Source: an uncultured Clostridia bacterium (GTDB taxonomy: Bacteria > Bacillota > Clostridia > Oscillospirales > Oscillospiraceae). Taken from it: a DNA stretch of 7,730 nucleotides. The stretch is from assembly GCA_947177005.1 (NCBI GenBank), contig CAMWSZ010000130.1:1-7730 (forward strand), read 5' to 3'. Made by a program: the position numbers and the translations under genes. Below, piece after piece: positions 6,461-7,730 of the stretch (within the stretch, counting starts at the first letter, position 1; the number at the start of each line of letters is the position of its first letter). The notes under the pieces were generated by a model, which did not search any database, was not told where the DNA came from, and saw only the letters and a list, made by a program, of their open reading frames with translations.

Positions 6461-6470
6461 GAATATATTC
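6461..6470. promoter_or_regulatory. 10-base palindrome next to the -35 region of the glycerate kinase promoter
   Basis: gaatatattc is a perfect palindrome. It ends about 18 bases before the kinase -10 and lies about 55 bases upstream of the predicted cdaR-like transcription start. This is a position from which an activator could recruit polymerase to a promoter that lacks a good -35. Assigning it to the CdaR-type protein is inference. Confidence 0.4.
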
Positions 6471-6485
6471 TTTTCCGCCTCAAGC

Positions 6486-6494
6486 TGCTATAAT
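6486..6494 (+). promoter_or_regulatory. Extended -10 promoter of the glycerate kinase gene
   Basis: TGC followed directly by TATAAT (6489-6494) forms a perfect extended -10. No recognisable -35 hexamer lies 16-18 bases upstream; the best is a T-rich stretch near 6466-6472. Initiation near 6501 would leave a leader of about 45 bases. A missing -35 fits dependence on an activator such as the divergently encoded CdaR-type regulator. Confidence 0.65.
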
Positions 6495-6546
6495 CCATAT
6501 CATCAAATGAACCACACCAAATCAAAACAGAAAGGATCGAGTGAAT

Positions 6547-7689
6547 ATGAAGGTTGTTGCAGCGATTGATTCCCTGAAAGGCAGTCTGACCTCCCTGGAG
6601 GCGGGAGAGGCCATCCGGAAAGGCGTACTCCTCGCTGTTCCCGACGCGGAAGTCTGCGTCCGTCCTCTGGCCGACGGCGGGGAAGGTACTGTGGAGGCGC
6701 TGGCTCTGGGCATGGGAGGCCGGATGGAGAAGGCCGTTGTTACCGGACCACTGGGAAAGCCAGTGGAGTGCGCCTACGGGATTCTGGAGCAAAGCAGAAC
6801 CGCAATTGTGGAGATGTCCGGCGCGGCGGGCATTACCCTGGTCCCTGAACAGGAGCGCAATCCTATGAACACTACTACATATGGCGTAGGCGAGGTCATT
6901 AAGGACGCTATCGTGAAGGGCTGCCGCCGCTTTATCGTAGGCATCGGAGGCAGTGCCACCAACGACGGCGGTATCGGAATGCTGCAAGCCCTGGGTTACG
7001 GAATGCTGAACGCAAACGGCCGTCAAGTGGCTTTCGGCGCGAAAGGTCTGGAAGAACTTGCGGAGATCACGGACGATCATGTCCTGCCTGAGTTGAAGGA
7101 CTGTACCTTCCGCATTGCCTGCGACGTGACCAATCCCCTTTGCGGCGACTGCGGGGCCAGCGCGATTTACGGCCCCCAGAAGGGCGCGACGCCCTCCATG
7201 ATCCTCCAGATGGACAAGTGGCTGGACGATTACGCCAAGCTGGCGGCAAAGACATTCCCCAAAGCAAACCAGAATCAGGCGGGGACTGGCGCGGCCGGCG
7301 GTCTGGGGTTCGCTTTCCTCGGCTTTACCAACGCGGTGCTGGAGTCCGGAATCAAGATCGTGCTGGAGGAAACCCGGTTGGAGGACTATGTGAAGGATGC
7401 CGACATCGTCGTTACCGGGGAGGGACGGCTGGATGGTCAGACCGTTATGGGCAAAGCTCCCATTGGCGTAGCCAATATTGCAAAGAAATACGGCAAGCCG
7501 GTGCTGGCTTTCTCTGGCTGCGTTACGGAGGACGCACGGGCCTGCAACGGCGGCGGCATTGACGCCTACTTCCCCATTCTCCGGGGCGTGGTCACGCTCC
7601 AGGAAGCCATGGACCATGACAACGCGGAACGCAACATGATTGCCGCTGTAGAGCAGGCGTTCCGGCTGGTCAAAGCACTGAACGCCTAA
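6547..7689 (+). CDS. glxK: Glycerate 2-kinase (GlxK/GarK family)
   Basis: A 380-residue cytoplasmic enzyme expected to phosphorylate D-glycerate with ATP to 2-phosphoglycerate, feeding lower glycolysis. Family signatures run the full length: IDSLKGSL (7-14), RPLADGGEGT (39-48), IVEMSGAAGI (87-96), GIGGSATNDGGIGMLQALG (132-150), CDVTNPLCG (192-200), GTGAAGGLGFA (246-256) and VVTGEGRLDGQT (288-299). Length is typical and no signature is missing. An in-frame GTG at 6541 would add two residues. I prefer the ATG at 6547 because family members begin directly with M-K-hydrophobic; AAAGGA at 6531-6536 is 10 bases from that ATG and only 4 from the GTG. The divergent CdaR-type regulator supports a role in sugar-diacid or glycerate use. 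Twenty bases separate it from the next gene, implying an operon. Confidence 0.95.
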   Translation: MKVVAAIDSLKGSLTSLEAGEAIRKGVLLAVPDAEVCVRPLADGGEGTVEALALGMGGRMEKAVVTGPLGKPVECAYGILEQSRTAIVEMSGAAGITLVPEQERNPMNTTTYGVGEVIKDAIVKGCRRFIVGIGGSATNDGGIGMLQALGYGMLNANGRQVAFGAKGLEELAEITDDHVLPELKDCTFRIACDVTNPLCGDCGASAIYGPQKGATPSMILQMDKWLDDYAKLAAKTFPKANQNQAGTGAAGGLGFAFLGFTNAVLESGIKIVLEETRLEDYVKDADIVVTGEGRLDGQTVMGKAPIGVANIAKKYGKPVLAFSGCVTEDARACNGGGIDAYFPILRGVVTLQEAMDHDNAERNMIAAVEQAFRLVKALNA

Positions 7690-7708
7690 CACGGGGAGGG
7701 TGAACGAA

Positions 7709-7730
7709 ATGGAGTACAGTTTCAGTACCC
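7709..7730 (+). CDS. Start of an unidentified gene downstream of glycerate kinase (runs off the right edge)
   Basis: A strong ribosome binding site (GGGGAGGG, 7693-7700) ends 8 bases before an ATG at 7709, which opens MEYSFST to the window edge. Seven residues do not identify a family. By context, a GntP-type permease for glycerate or sugar acids, or another glycerate-pathway enzyme, would be a natural partner, but that is a guess. No terminator separates it from the kinase, so the two genes are probably co-transcribed. Confidence 0.6.

Noticed and set aside
6430..7692. A 420-codon open frame on the minus strand opposite glycerate kinase
   Set aside because: It mirrors the kinase gene almost end to end, has no recognisable domain or suitable ribosome binding site, and its end runs through the divergent promoter region. 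The kinase frame carries every family motif. The long open antisense frame is a by-product of GC-rich codon use.

Overview
This is a low-to-mid-GC Gram-positive chromosomal segment. It has strong GGAGG/AAGGGGG ribosome binding sites, canonical SigA-type promoters and compact intergenic gaps. Together with a secreted CAP protein carrying S-layer homology (SLH) repeats, a TVP38/VTT membrane protein, a chromosomal TraX-like protein and a CdaR-glycerate kinase pair, it suggests an anaerobic Clostridia genome, plausibly an Oscillospiraceae-like gut bacterium. The taxon is inferred from gene style, not from a marker gene.

Layout: six complete genes and two gene ends. The first five complete genes read leftward (minus strand). 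From high to low coordinates they are a CdaR/PucR-type sugar-diacid regulator (5306-6382), a TraX-family membrane protein (4372-5121), a secreted CAP + SLH protein (1958-4162), a TVP38/TMEM64-family membrane protein (1127-1819) and an RluA-family pseudouridine synthase (73-966). The synthase overlaps by 13 bases the start of a DEDD-type 3'-5' exonuclease gene that runs off the left edge (1-85). On the plus strand, divergent from the regulator, lies a glycerate 2-kinase gene (6547-7689). A further gene begins 20 bases after it (7709 onward) and runs off the right edge.

Transcription units: good -35/-10 promoters can be read directly upstream of the pseudouridine synthase, the CAP-SLH gene, traX-like and cdaR-like genes, and an extended -10 promoter lies upstream of the kinase. 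Intrinsic terminators follow the TVP38 gene and the traX-like gene. The minus-strand genes therefore look like mostly independent units, not one operon. The promoters also settle two start codons: the longest ORFs for the CAP-SLH and TraX-like proteins begin inside their own promoters, so the internal starts preceded by good ribosome binding sites are the real ones.

Functional reading: the clearest pathway is on the right. A CdaR-type regulator diverges from a glycerate kinase that makes 2-phosphoglycerate, as in sugar-diacid (glucarate/galactarate) or glycerate catabolism, and the gene after the kinase is presumably in the same operon. Two inverted repeats in the 164-base divergent region are candidate operators. 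The CAP-SLH protein is a probable wall-anchored surface protein with an unrecognised N-terminal domain and is the least explained gene here. I see no mobile element, CRISPR array, RNA gene or evident novel defence-type system in this window.
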